From: Pseudomonas protegens
GTDB taxonomy: Bacteria; Pseudomonadota; Gammaproteobacteria; Pseudomonadales; Pseudomonadaceae
DNA: 64,000 nucleotides
Direction: 5' to 3'
Assembly (NCBI RefSeq): GCF_003363755.1
Contig: NZ_CP031396.1
Span: 4,099,001 to 4,163,000, forward strand
The position numbers and the translations under genes are program-made. Below the pieces are notes generated by a model. That model was not told where the DNA came from, made no database searches, and saw only the letters and a program-made list of their open reading frames with translations. The number at the start of each line of letters is the position of its first letter. The first letter of the stretch is position 1. Shown piece after piece: positions 26,532-35,466 of this stretch.

Positions 26532-27985
26532 TGCGTTTGTCCGAGCTGAAAAACAGCGGGCGCAGCCCGACCCTGCCCCTGAGCATGGAGCTGGCGGACG
26601 CTGCCGGCCCGGCGCAGTTGCAGTTGCTGACCCTGTTGCGCGTGCTGCCGGGGCAGCGCTATGTCGGTGCCGGTGTCTGGCGTGGGCGTCCGGTGCTGGC
26701 CAAGTTGCTGGTGGGGCCCAAGGCAGCGCGGCATTTTCAGCGGGAATTGCAGGGTGTGCGCCTGCTGGCGGAGCAGGGGCTGACCACGCCGGTGCTGCTG
26801 GCGGACGGCTTGCAGGAAGGCGAGGGCGGCTGGTTGCTCTTCGAGTTCCTGGAAGGGGCGCCAAGCCTCGGCGACGCCTGGAAGCAGGTGGAAAAGCTGC
26901 CGGTGCTGGCCGATGAGCAGACCTCGGTGTTGGCTGAGGCCCTCGGGGCTATTGCCCAGTTGCACGCCAAGGGTCTGTGGCAGGAAGACCTGCACCTGGA
27001 CAACCTGTTGCGCCATGACGGCAAGCTGCACCTGATCGATGGCGCGGGGATCTGTGTCGAAGAGGCTGGCAAGCCCCTGTCCCGGCAAAAGGTCCTGGAA
27101 AACCTGGGAGTGTTCTTCGCCCAGCTACCCAAGAGCCTGGAACCCTTCACTGAAGAGTTGCTGGTGCATTACCTGCTGAGCAATGCCGAGCACGCCTTGC
27201 CTCTGGAGGCCCTGGAGAAGCAGGTGAACAAGGTGCGTGGCTGGCGCCTGCGGGACTTTCTCAACAAGGTTGGCCGTGAGTGCACGCTGTTCAGCGTGCA
27301 GCGTGGACCTTTCGCCTTGCGTGCGATTCGCCGTGAGGAAGAGGCCGCGATGCTGCCAGTGTTGGCGCAGGCCGATGCCCTGTTGGATAAGGGGCATCTG
27401 TACAAGACTGGTGGCGCCGCCAGTGTCGGCCGGGTTGAGGCCGCGGGGCGGACCCTGGTGGTCAAGCGCTACAACATCAAGGGCTTGGCTCATTGGCTCA
27501 AGCGTTTCTGGCGCCCGAGCCGGGCCTGGCACTCCTGGCGTGAAGGCAATCGCCTGGAGTTCCTGGGGATTGCCACGCCCAGGCCCCTGGCGGTACTGGA
27601 GCAGCGTTTTCTCTGGTTGCGCCATCGCGCCTACCTGGTGACCGAGTACTTGCCTGGGCCTGACATCATTGAGCGTTTTGCGCCGTTCGTGGACAGTGGC
27701 GAGGCGCCTGAATCGGAGTTGCTGGCGCTGGATCGGCTGTTTGCCCAGTTGATCAGGGAGCGCATCAGTCATGGCGACTTCAAGGGCCACAATCTGTTCT
27801 GGCAGGAAGATCGCTGGGCCCTGATCGATCTGGATTCCATGTGTCAGCACTCCAGTCTGAGCAGCTTTGCTCCGGCATTTGCCCGGGATCGGGCACGTTT
27901 CATGCGCAACTGGCCCGAAAGCAGCAATTTGTATCAAGTGATTGATCGGCGGCTGCCCAAGACCGTCCAGAGCGCCGAGGCCTGA
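26531..27985 (+). CDS. Tandem two-domain LPS kinase (PA5006-like)
   Basis: This 484-residue protein has two kinase-like halves. The first has the loop QEDLHLDNLLRHDGKLHLID with D153 and metal-site D170. The second has HGDFKGHNLFWQEDRWALID with D416 near residues 414-433. Both halves keep catalytic residues, so both may be active, perhaps on different core heptose positions. It ends the first block of coupled genes. A 202-base gap with a hairpin and a promoter-like box precedes the carbamoyltransferase. Confidence 0.8.
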   Translation: MRLSELKNSGRSPTLPLSMELADAAGPAQLQLLTLLRVLPGQRYVGAGVWRGRPVLAKLLVGPKAARHFQRELQGVRLLAEQGLTTPVLLADGLQEGEGGWLLFEFLEGAPSLGDAWKQVEKLPVLADEQTSVLAEALGAIAQLHAKGLWQEDLHLDNLLRHDGKLHLIDGAGICVEEAGKPLSRQKVLENLGVFFAQLPKSLEPFTEELLVHYLLSNAEHALPLEALEKQVNKVRGWRLRDFLNKVGRECTLFSVQRGPFALRAIRREEEAAMLPVLAQADALLDKGHLYKTGGAASVGRVEAAGRTLVVKRYNIKGLAHWLKRFWRPSRAWHSWREGNRLEFLGIATPRPLAVLEQRFLWLRHRAYLVTEYLPGPDIIERFAPFVDSGEAPESELLALDRLFAQLIRERISHGDFKGHNLFWQEDRWALIDLDSMCQHSSLSSFAPAFARDRARFMRNWPESSNLYQVIDRRLPKTVQSAEA

Positions 27986-27998
27986 CCTGCGACCTATG

Positions 27999-28187
27999 GC
28001 CGCTGCAGCTGGCAGCGGCTGCGGGCCGTGGCGTATGCGGCGCCCGGGCTTGGCGCTTGCCGCTAGAGGCTTGCTCCTGCTTTTACGTTATAATCCCGCC
28101 CTTTCGTTGTTTCTCGCCCCTTTGCGAGCACACTTTATTTTCAAGGCGCACTGCGCCCGCATGCAGACTAAACGAGGCTAGACCCCT
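27999..28187 (+). promoter_or_regulatory. Hairpin plus -10-like box before the carbamoyltransferase gene
   Basis: GCCGCTGC/GCAGCGGC form a perfect eight-pair hairpin at 27999-28019. A consensus TATAAT lies at 28089-28094, but no good -35 is found 17 bases upstream. GGCGC-ACT-GCGCC forms a small hairpin near 28145. A separate promoter for the second half of the core cluster is plausible but unproven. Confidence 0.4.
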
Positions 28188-29945
28188 GTGGCATTGACGA
28201 TTCTTGGCCTGTCCGGCGCCCTTAGCCATGATCCTTCAGCAGCCCTGTATATCGACGGCAAACTGATTGCCGCCGCTGAAGAAGAGCGTTTCGTGCGCGA
28301 CAAGCATGCAAAGAACCGCATGCCCTACGAGTCGGCGAAGTTCTGCCTGGAACAGGCCGGGATCAAGCCTTCCGACGTTGACGTGGTAGCGATTCCGTTT
28401 GCTCCGATCAGCCTGTTCGGCAAGGCTCGCTGGCATTACGCCAAGCGCTACTGGTATGCCCCGGACCGCGCCCTGGACGCGATCCTGATGGGCAACCGTC
28501 GCTACAAGCGCTATCGCAAGAAGATCGTCTGGTGCCTGGAGCAACTGGGTTTTGACCCGAAAAAGGTCAAGATCGAGCCGGTGGAGCACCACCTGGCCCA
28601 CGCCTCCAGTGCCTACCACTGCTCGGGCTTCAAGGAGAAGACCGCGATCCTCGGGATCGACGGCAAGGGCGAATACGCCACTACCTTCTTCGGCTACGGC
28701 GAAAACGGCAAGATCCACAAGATCAAGGAGTTCTTCGATCCGGACTCCCTGGGCGGCCTCTATGGCGCGATCACCGAGTTTCTCGGCTTCGAAATGCTCG
28801 ACGGCGAGTTCAAGGTCATGGGCATGGCGCCTTATGGCGACGCCAGCAAGTACGATTTCTCGCGCCTGGCCAGCTTTGAAAACGGCGAACTGGTGATCAA
28901 CACCGACTACGCCAACGTCATTGGCCTGCGTCGCTACAAAGAGAAGGGCAAGGGTTTCTACTTCTCGCCAAAACTCATCGAGTGGCTGGGTCCCAAGCGC
29001 GAAGGCGACATCGCCGACGAGCCTTACATCCACTACGCCGCGAGCATGCAGGCGCTGTTCGAGAAACTGGCCCTGCAGATGATCGACCACTACCTGGGCG
29101 ACGTCCTCAAGGAAACCGGCAAGCTGGCTTTCGCCGGCGGCTGCGCGCTGAACGTCAAGCTGAACCAGAAGATCATTGCCCGTCCTGAAGTCAAAGAGCT
29201 GTTCGTGCAGCCGGCTTCCGGCGACGCCGGCACCGCCGTGGGCGCTGCTGCGTACGTTTCCCATGCCCGTGGGGTGCCGGTAGAGAAGATGGAACACGTC
29301 TATCTCGGCCCGTCCTACAGCAACGAAGACGTGATCGCCGCCTGTGCCCGTCACCCGAACAAACCGGCCTGGCGGCAGATCGACAACACCCCGGAACGCA
29401 TCGCCAAGATCATGGTCGATGGCAACCCGGTGGCCTGGTTCCAAGGCCGCATGGAGTTCGGTCCACGGGCCCTGGGCGGTCGTTCGATCATCGGTTGCCC
29501 GAGCGCCGTGGGCGTTGCCGACCGGATCAACGAGCAGATCAAGTTTCGCGAGCGCTGGAGGCCTTTCTGCCCGTCGATGCTCGACACCGTCGGTCCGCAG
29601 ATGATCAAGGTCGACCACCCGGCGCCGTTCATGACCTTCACCTTCGAAGTGGCTGAAGAGTGGAAGACCCGGGTGCCGGAAGTGGTTCACGAAGACGGTA
29701 CATCCCGGGCCCAGGTGCTCAAGCGCGAATACAACCCGCGCTACTACGACATGATGAAGGCCCTGGAAGTCCTGACCGGTAACGGCGTGTCGCTGAACAC
29801 CTCGTTGAACCGTCGTGGCGAGCCGATGATCTGCTCGCCGACCGACGCCCTGAACATGTTCTACGGTTCCGATCTGCAGTACCTGATCATGGAAGACATT
29901 CTGGTGGTCAAAGACGGCGTGGACCCTTATGACACGCTCGGCTGA
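28188..29945 (+). CDS. LPS core carbamoyltransferase (NodU/TobZ family, PA5005-like)
   Basis: This 585-residue enzyme transfers a carbamoyl group from carbamoyl phosphate to a sugar hydroxyl; in P. aeruginosa the core heptose II carries a 7-O-carbamoyl group. The Kae1-like N-terminal domain has the metal-binding EHHLAHASSAYHCSGF near residue 133. The C-terminal YrdC-like part has WFQGRMEFGPRALGGRSI and FRERWRPFCPSML. The start is GTG at 28188, about ten bases after GAGG, giving ALTILGLSGALSHDPSAAL. It overlaps the next gene by 17 bases. Confidence 0.9.
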   Translation: MALTILGLSGALSHDPSAALYIDGKLIAAAEEERFVRDKHAKNRMPYESAKFCLEQAGIKPSDVDVVAIPFAPISLFGKARWHYAKRYWYAPDRALDAILMGNRRYKRYRKKIVWCLEQLGFDPKKVKIEPVEHHLAHASSAYHCSGFKEKTAILGIDGKGEYATTFFGYGENGKIHKIKEFFDPDSLGGLYGAITEFLGFEMLDGEFKVMGMAPYGDASKYDFSRLASFENGELVINTDYANVIGLRRYKEKGKGFYFSPKLIEWLGPKREGDIADEPYIHYAASMQALFEKLALQMIDHYLGDVLKETGKLAFAGGCALNVKLNQKIIARPEVKELFVQPASGDAGTAVGAAAYVSHARGVPVEKMEHVYLGPSYSNEDVIAACARHPNKPAWRQIDNTPERIAKIMVDGNPVAWFQGRMEFGPRALGGRSIIGCPSAVGVADRINEQIKFRERWRPFCPSMLDTVGPQMIKVDHPAPFMTFTFEVAEEWKTRVPEVVHEDGTSRAQVLKREYNPRYYDMMKALEVLTGNGVSLNTSLNRRGEPMICSPTDALNMFYGSDLQYLIMEDILVVKDGVDPYDTLG

Positions 29946-31059
29946 ACGCCATGTGCTGCAGTTTTGCCACGGCTATGACGGGCCGTTCCTGGACTGCGCC
30001 CGGCAATACGCCAACTTGTTCGCGGGCAGCGGCTATCGGGTGACCACGGTGTTTCTCACCGGGGCCGCCGATGCCGAAGTGGCTGCCGGTTGTGCGTCCG
30101 ATGAAGTGCTGTTCATGGAATACAGCTCCAAGGCCATTCGTGGCCTCAAGCTGGGTGCCATTCGTGACCTGCGCAAGATTGCCGCCTCGCGCAATTTCAG
30201 CTTTTGCATCGCTCATCGTTTCAAGCCGATCTACATCGCTTTGTTGGGCACCCGCTTGCCGGTAGTGGGTGTCCATCACGCCTTTTCCGACTACAAGCGC
30301 CGAAGCCGGCAGATCTTCGCTGGACTGTTTCGCAAGCGCCTGAGCCTGTTGGGGGTCTCTGATGCGGTGCGCGACGACATGCGTGCCTGCCTGCCCAAAT
30401 GGCCTGCGGCGCGTATCCAGACCCTGTACAACCGCATCGACCTGGAAGCCTTGCAGGCCAGCCAGCTGGACGCAGCCCAGGCCCGCAGCGAGCTGGGCCT
30501 GTCCGCGGATGCCTGGATTGTCGGCAACGTCGGACGCCTGCACCCGGACAAGGATCAGGCCACTTTGCTGCGGGGCTTTGCCGCCGCCGTGCCGCAATTG
30601 CCGCAGCAGAGTCAGTTGGCGATCCTGGGGACCGGGCGCCTGGAGAAGGATCTGAAATCCCTGGCCCGTGAACTGGGCGTGGCTGATCGCGTGCTGTTCC
30701 TCGGGCAGGTGCCGGACGCTCGGCGCTATTTCCGTGCGTTCGACGTATTTGCCTTGAGCTCCGATCACGAACCCTTCGGCATGGTCCTGCTGGAAGCCAT
30801 GGCGGCCGGTGTGCCCTTGCTGGCCACCGCCTGCGGCGGTGCAAAGGAAGTGGTAGAGGGTGTGGGCATTCTGTTCCCCCTGGGAGACGCCGAGCACATG
30901 GCTCAAGGCCTGCAGCACCTGGCCGCGATGGATGACCATCAGCGCCGGGTCTGTGCCGAGTTGATGCTCGATCGCTTGCGCGAGCGTTTCTCCGACCGTG
31001 CTGTACGGGACGTATTCTGGCGTTTGCCGCAAGTCACCGATCTGACCGCGAGGGGCTGA
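29929..31059 (+). CDS. wapH: LPS outer-core glycosyltransferase, GT4 (WapH type)
   Basis: This 376-residue GT-B glycosyltransferase is in the position of PA5004 (WapH), which adds an outer-core glucose. It has the acceptor-domain motif FKPIYIALLGTRLPVVGVHH and the nucleotide-sugar motif HEPFGMVLLEAMAAGVPLLA with the ExxxxxxxE pair. The ATG at 29929 lies 17 bases inside the preceding gene. The stop overlaps the next start by one base, so translation is coupled. Activity is inferred from position and family only. Confidence 0.8.
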   Translation: MTRSAERHVLQFCHGYDGPFLDCARQYANLFAGSGYRVTTVFLTGAADAEVAAGCASDEVLFMEYSSKAIRGLKLGAIRDLRKIAASRNFSFCIAHRFKPIYIALLGTRLPVVGVHHAFSDYKRRSRQIFAGLFRKRLSLLGVSDAVRDDMRACLPKWPAARIQTLYNRIDLEALQASQLDAAQARSELGLSADAWIVGNVGRLHPDKDQATLLRGFAAAVPQLPQQSQLAILGTGRLEKDLKSLARELGVADRVLFLGQVPDARRYFRAFDVFALSSDHEPFGMVLLEAMAAGVPLLATACGGAKEVVEGVGILFPLGDAEHMAQGLQHLAAMDDHQRRVCAELMLDRLRERFSDRAVRDVFWRLPQVTDLTARG

Positions 31060-31955
31060 TGCTCAATCGATTTCAAGGCTGGCGCGAACGTGGCTGGTCA
31101 GTCATTGACGCGTCGACCTATGCCGATGCCTGGCAGCGCTTTGGTGGCAGTGTGGCGACCCATCCGTTGGTGGTGGAGCAACTGGCGGACCTGGCGCAGA
31201 TTCCCGTGCGTTATCTGGCCTGGGAACAGGACGGCCATCTGCAGGCGGCCATTGCCACCTGGGGGCGGGACCTGGCGCTGTCCAAGGACGTGCTCAAGCG
31301 AGCCGGCAAGAAGGGCCTGTTTGATATCGGCAATGCCGAGTTGATCCTTCCGGCAGCGGCCGATGCTCAGGTGCCACTGCGTCATCGTGGGCGCTACCTG
31401 TCTGCGCTTAACGAAGGGCGCTTCAGCACCCTCAAGCCTCAGGCCGAACAATTGGCCATGGCCCGTACCCCCGAAGAGTTGTCGAAGAAGTTTCGCTACA
31501 ACCAGCGCCGTGAACTGCGTCTGCTGGAGGAGGCGGGCGGGGTGGTGCGTGCGGTCAGTGATTTCACCAGCGCTGAACTGGCGGCCATCTACTGTGACCT
31601 GTTCCAGCGCCGCTGGGGCTTTGCGGCCACTGGCGCCGAGCGCATGGCCGAGGTGTTGGAACGCTTGCGCGAGCTGCTGATCGGCTCGGTGATTTTCCTC
31701 AACGATGCGCCGATTGCCGTGCAGTTGATCTACCGGGTCGAAGCGCCGCAGTGGATCAGCGTGGAGTATGTAAACGGTGGTGTTGACCCACAGACGCGTG
31801 AGTTCAGTCCGGGGAGCGTGCTGAGCTTCCTCAACACCCAGAGTGCCTGGGAACAGGCTCGGGCCCTGGACAAACCGCTGCGTTTCTCCTTTGGCCGCGC
31901 CGACCGTGAGTACAAGGACCGTTGGTGCAATCCGGTGCCGGTTTTTCAGGTGTGA
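31059..31955 (+). CDS. Mig-14-like / GNAT-fold protein (PA5003-like)
   Basis: This 298-residue protein has an N-acyltransferase (GNAT/BioF2-like) pattern, with FRYNQRRELRLLEEAGGVVR in the middle and ISVEYVNGGVDPQTREFSPG plus SFGRADREYKDRW near the end. The latter is the signature of Mig-14 proteins, linked to antimicrobial-peptide resistance in Salmonella and P. aeruginosa. No signal peptide or membrane segment is evident. A role in adding an acyl or amino-acyl group to lipopolysaccharide would fit the neighbourhood but is inference. Confidence 0.72.
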   Translation: MLNRFQGWRERGWSVIDASTYADAWQRFGGSVATHPLVVEQLADLAQIPVRYLAWEQDGHLQAAIATWGRDLALSKDVLKRAGKKGLFDIGNAELILPAAADAQVPLRHRGRYLSALNEGRFSTLKPQAEQLAMARTPEELSKKFRYNQRRELRLLEEAGGVVRAVSDFTSAELAAIYCDLFQRRWGFAATGAERMAEVLERLRELLIGSVIFLNDAPIAVQLIYRVEAPQWISVEYVNGGVDPQTREFSPGSVLSFLNTQSAWEQARALDKPLRFSFGRADREYKDRWCNPVPVFQV

Positions 31956-31963
31956 GGCCGTCC

Positions 31964-33376
31964 ATGAGTCGCAAACAGCAACTGCTCAAGCGCCACCGGC
32001 GCAATAAACGAATCGCCCTGTTGGTGGGGCTGGTGCTGTTGCTGCTGATTGGCGTGCTGGTGGCCTGGTGGTTGCCGCTGCTGCTGGCCGTTCTTGGCTG
32101 GCTGGCCCATGAGGCCTGGTTTGCCGATCACCTGTTCTACTCGCCCAAGGACGACTACTGCTATGACTTTGGCAGCGATGCTCGGCAGCTCGCAGTGCGC
32201 CTGGAGGCGGGGCGCCTGCTGCTGGACTCGGTGCCGGAACTGGCGGCGGACGAGACACTGATTCTTGGGGTGCAGGTCAAGAGTTCCTGGATCGGACGTT
32301 TTCTCGATCCGGCCATTGAGGTGCTGGGCGGCCCGACGCTCGACCGCCAGGCGTTCGAGCGGGGCGTCGATGGCCTGCGTTATCTCAACCTTAGCGGCCT
32401 GACTGGCCCGCTGCTCGGCGGCGAGCTGCAGCTGCGTGGGCGATTCTGTCGGATTCAGGTCCAGCCGCAGTTGATGGCCTGGCGCGACCCCGACTACCGA
32501 CGCCAGCGAGTGATGGTGATTGCGCCCCATGCCGACGATGCTGAACTGGCAGCCTTTGGCTTGTACAGCCAGGCTGACGAAGCCTGGATCGTGACCCTGA
32601 CAGCGGGGGAAATCGAGGCCGAGCATTATCAGGCCATGGGTATGAACGCTGCCGAGGCAGCGCGAATCAAGGGCCGTTTGCGAGCCTGGGACAGTATCGC
32701 TGTGCCGCGTTGGGCGGGAGTGCCTGAAGCGCACTGCGTACAGCTGGGGTACTTCTGTCTGCAACTGCCTGCCATGCAGGCCGCGCCGCAACAGCCGGTG
32801 GCCTCGCGTGAGGCGCAGTTGAGCGATATCCGCCTGTTCCGCCAGTTCAATCCGTTCCCGCTACCAGCCGATCGGGATGGGCTGCCGACCTGGGACAACC
32901 TGTTGGCTGATCTGCGCGAGCTGCTGCTCAAGGCGCGGCCCGAAGTGCTGGTGCTGCCCCATCCGTCACTGGACCCTCATCCTGACCATATCTGTGCCCA
33001 GGCGGCGGTGATGCAGGCGCTGGAGGGGTTGGACTGGCAGCCGACCACCGTGCTTGGCTATGCCAATCACCTGCATGACAACGACCGCTGGCCAATGGGT
33101 GATTCGGGGGCGGGCATTGCTTTGCCGCCGGTGTTCGATTCGACGACAGAGTTGCGTCCCTGGTGTTTGCCACTGTCCCAGGTAGAGCAATATGACAAGG
33201 CCATGGCCTTGGGCATGATGCATGACCTGCAGCCGAGAATGCCGTTCAAGCGGCGTCTGCGCAGGTCGATACAATGGCTTCTGGCTAGTAGAGTGCCTTC
33301 GACCCTGGGAGAGAATGAGTTCTTTCGCAAGGCAGTGCGGCGGCATGAACTGTTCTGGCTGTTGCGGCAGCGATAA
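31964..33376 (+). CDS. dnpA: PIG-L family de-N-acetylase, membrane-anchored (DnpA-like)
   Basis: This 470-residue protein has a basic N-terminus (SRKQQLLKRHRRNKRIA) followed by one or two membrane segments at about residues 18-48. The PIG-L/LmbE deacetylase domain follows, with the metal-binding APHADDAELAAFG at 187-199 and a second histidine region LPHPSLDPHPDH. It corresponds to PA5002 (dnpA), a de-N-acetylase linked to antibiotic tolerance. It probably removes acetyl from an amino sugar of the core. The ATG at 31964 follows GAGG by six bases; the longer frame start lies in the previous gene. Confidence 0.8.
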   Translation: MSRKQQLLKRHRRNKRIALLVGLVLLLLIGVLVAWWLPLLLAVLGWLAHEAWFADHLFYSPKDDYCYDFGSDARQLAVRLEAGRLLLDSVPELAADETLILGVQVKSSWIGRFLDPAIEVLGGPTLDRQAFERGVDGLRYLNLSGLTGPLLGGELQLRGRFCRIQVQPQLMAWRDPDYRRQRVMVIAPHADDAELAAFGLYSQADEAWIVTLTAGEIEAEHYQAMGMNAAEAARIKGRLRAWDSIAVPRWAGVPEAHCVQLGYFCLQLPAMQAAPQQPVASREAQLSDIRLFRQFNPFPLPADRDGLPTWDNLLADLRELLLKARPEVLVLPHPSLDPHPDHICAQAAVMQALEGLDWQPTTVLGYANHLHDNDRWPMGDSGAGIALPPVFDSTTELRPWCLPLSQVEQYDKAMALGMMHDLQPRMPFKRRLRRSIQWLLASRVPSTLGENEFFRKAVRRHELFWLLRQR

Positions 33377-33430
33377 AACCGGCATAAACACAGGAATCTG
33401 TTGTGCCCCTAACCTGACAGCGAGTCTTTT

Positions 33431-34315
33431 GTGATCAATCCACGCCCGCGAATCCTGTTTCTCATGCCCTATTTCGGGCGCTGGCCATTCTGGCTGCCGT
33501 TTTTTCTCGAAAGCTGCCGACGCAATCCGGACATCGACTGGTTGTTTTTCAGCGATTGTGGGATTCCGGAGAATCTGCCGCCGAACGTCCAGTTTGAAAG
33601 CATCAGCTTTGCTGATTATTGCGCCTTGGTGTCGCAGCGCCTGAACATCGATTTTGCGCCCAATGCAGCTTACAAGCTCTGTGATATCAGGCCTGCAATG
33701 GGTTATATCCATATTGATCGGCTGCAGGGCTACGACTTTTGGGCTTTCGGCGATATCGATCTGGTCTACGGTGACCTGCGGGCCTACTTCACCGCAGATC
33801 GTTTGGCGAAGTATGACCTGTTCTCCACCCACGAGCGTCGCGTCGCTGGGCACTTGTGCCTGATACGCAACAGCGCCCGCCAGCTTGAATTGTTCAGGCA
33901 GATCAAGGATTGGCAGACGCGCTTTACCGACCAGCAGCATCATGCACTGGATGAAGGGGCGTTCAGTCGAATTTTTCTCTGGCGCAAGAATTTCCCGAAG
34001 CCGCTGTTCAAGCTGGTGGGCAAGTTCAATCCATGGCGTCGTCGCAGCGAGTTCACTGAGGCGTTCAGCACGCCGGGCGGAGTGATCGACTGGCATGACG
34101 GCAGTCGTGATTTTCCAACGCGCTGGTACTGGAAGGAGGGGCATCTGACCAATGACCGCGACGGCGACCGCAGTTTTCCGTATTTCCACTTTGTGTGTTG
34201 GAAGCGCAATGAGTGGTCGGATTTGCCTGAGCAGGATGCCAAGGTGGTCCAGGCCCTGGCCAGCGAGTCTTCCTGGGTCATCGATGCCACAGGCTTCCAC
34301 CGGGGAGAGTTATGA
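33431..34315 (+). CDS. DUF6625-like putative glycosyltransferase
   Basis: This 294-residue cytoplasmic protein starts PRPRILFLMPYFGRWPFWLP. It has a DxD-like DIDLVYGDLRAYF segment near residue 112, preceded by YDFWAFG, and later FPYFHFVCWKRNEW. DxD after an aromatic strand suggests a GT-A fold glycosyltransferase. The start is GTG at 33431 with only a weak ribosome site. It sits where PAO1 has the surface-sugar gene ssg, but I cannot say whether this or the next gene is its counterpart. It overlaps the next gene by ATGA. Confidence 0.6.
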   Translation: MINPRPRILFLMPYFGRWPFWLPFFLESCRRNPDIDWLFFSDCGIPENLPPNVQFESISFADYCALVSQRLNIDFAPNAAYKLCDIRPAMGYIHIDRLQGYDFWAFGDIDLVYGDLRAYFTADRLAKYDLFSTHERRVAGHLCLIRNSARQLELFRQIKDWQTRFTDQQHHALDEGAFSRIFLWRKNFPKPLFKLVGKFNPWRRRSEFTEAFSTPGGVIDWHDGSRDFPTRWYWKEGHLTNDRDGDRSFPYFHFVCWKRNEWSDLPEQDAKVVQALASESSWVIDATGFHRGEL

Positions 34316-35466
34316 GTCAGCGCTTCAAGGTCCTGCAATTGCAGCCGGACTACAACGTCAAATCCCACGACTTCGCCGACCTGGCGGAGCAGATCGTCAA
34401 GGCCTTGCCGGCTGACCGGTACGAGATGACGGCGGCCTTCCTGCGTGGGCGACCCGGGCCGGCTGATCCGGTCAGCCGGGCCGATCATTCGGTGTATTTC
34501 GAGTTTTCCGACAAGGCCCTGAAAGGCATGCGTCTGCGGGCCATGTGGCGGTTGTATCAATTCTGCCGCAAGGAAAAGTTCGATGTGGTGATCTGCAATC
34601 GCTTCAAGCCGGTGAACATGATGCTGACCCTCAACCGTTGGTTGAAGGTCCCCCTGTGCATTGGCATCTCCCATGGTTTCGGTGAGTACGACCGGCTTTA
34701 CCGGCGGCGCCAGACCCAGCGCCTGATCGACCGGCACTGGCGTTTTGTCGGTGTATCGCCCGCGGTCAAGCAGTACCTGCTGGATTGCCGGTGCGGTTTC
34801 ACCGACCAGAACACCTGGGCGATCACCAACGCCATCGATATCGAACAGGCCGAAGCCTTGCAGCACTCCCGCGAGCGCTCTCGTGAGTTGTTGGGGCTGG
34901 ACCCTTCCGTGCGCCTGATCGGTGCTCTGGGGCGCCTGGTGCCGGTCAAGGGCCACACTTACCTGCTGCAGGCATTTGCTCAGCTCAAGGACAAGTACCC
35001 ACAGACTCAGTTGGCGATCATTGGCGCCGGGCGCGAAGAGGCCAATCTGCGCGCCGAGATCGAGCGTCTGGGCCTGCAGGGCCGGGCCCACCTGCTGGGC
35101 TTCAAGGAGAACGCACTGCAGTATGTGCGTGCCTTCGATATCTGGACCATGCCGTCATTGGCCGAAGGCTTGGGCCTGGCGTTGCTGGAAGGCATGAGCG
35201 GGCAGTTGCCGGTGATCGCTTCCAATGTACCGGCCATGCTGCCGCTGATTGAAGGGGCCGGTGGCCTGGCGGTTGAGCCGGCCAATGTGCCGGCGCTGAC
35301 GGCGGCACTGGACAATTACCTGGGGCTCTCCGATGAGGCGTTGGCCGACAAGGGCCAGCAAGCGTATCGCTATCTACAAAAAGAACATGATATCGAGGTG
35401 TTCCGCGAGGAATACCGGCAATTGATCGACTCGGGATTGAGTCAGGCGGGCAAGAGGCAGCAATGA
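34312..35466 (+). CDS. GT4 glycosyltransferase of the LPS outer core
   Basis: This 384-residue GT-B transferase has an N-terminal acceptor domain with VVICNRFKPVNMMLTLNRW, similar in layout to WapH. Its C-terminal donor site is LAEGLGLALLEGMSGQLPVI with the paired glutamates. It may be the counterpart of the Ssg glycosyltransferase of P. aeruginosa. It is coupled by ATGA overlaps on both sides, to the preceding DUF6625-like gene and to the following GT2 gene. The linkage made is not deducible. Confidence 0.75.
   Translation: MSQRFKVLQLQPDYNVKSHDFADLAEQIVKALPADRYEMTAAFLRGRPGPADPVSRADHSVYFEFSDKALKGMRLRAMWRLYQFCRKEKFDVVICNRFKPVNMMLTLNRWLKVPLCIGISHGFGEYDRLYRRRQTQRLIDRHWRFVGVSPAVKQYLLDCRCGFTDQNTWAITNAIDIEQAEALQHSRERSRELLGLDPSVRLIGALGRLVPVKGHTYLLQAFAQLKDKYPQTQLAIIGAGREEANLRAEIERLGLQGRAHLLGFKENALQYVRAFDIWTMPSLAEGLGLALLEGMSGQLPVIASNVPAMLPLIEGAGGLAVEPANVPALTAALDNYLGLSDEALADKGQQAYRYLQKEHDIEVFREEYRQLIDSGLSQAGKRQQ

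Noticed and set aside
28071..28094. TTGCTC...TATAAT as a complete sigma-70 promoter
   Set aside because: The -10 is perfect, but the spacing from TTGCTC is only 12 bases, so only the -10 box is reported.
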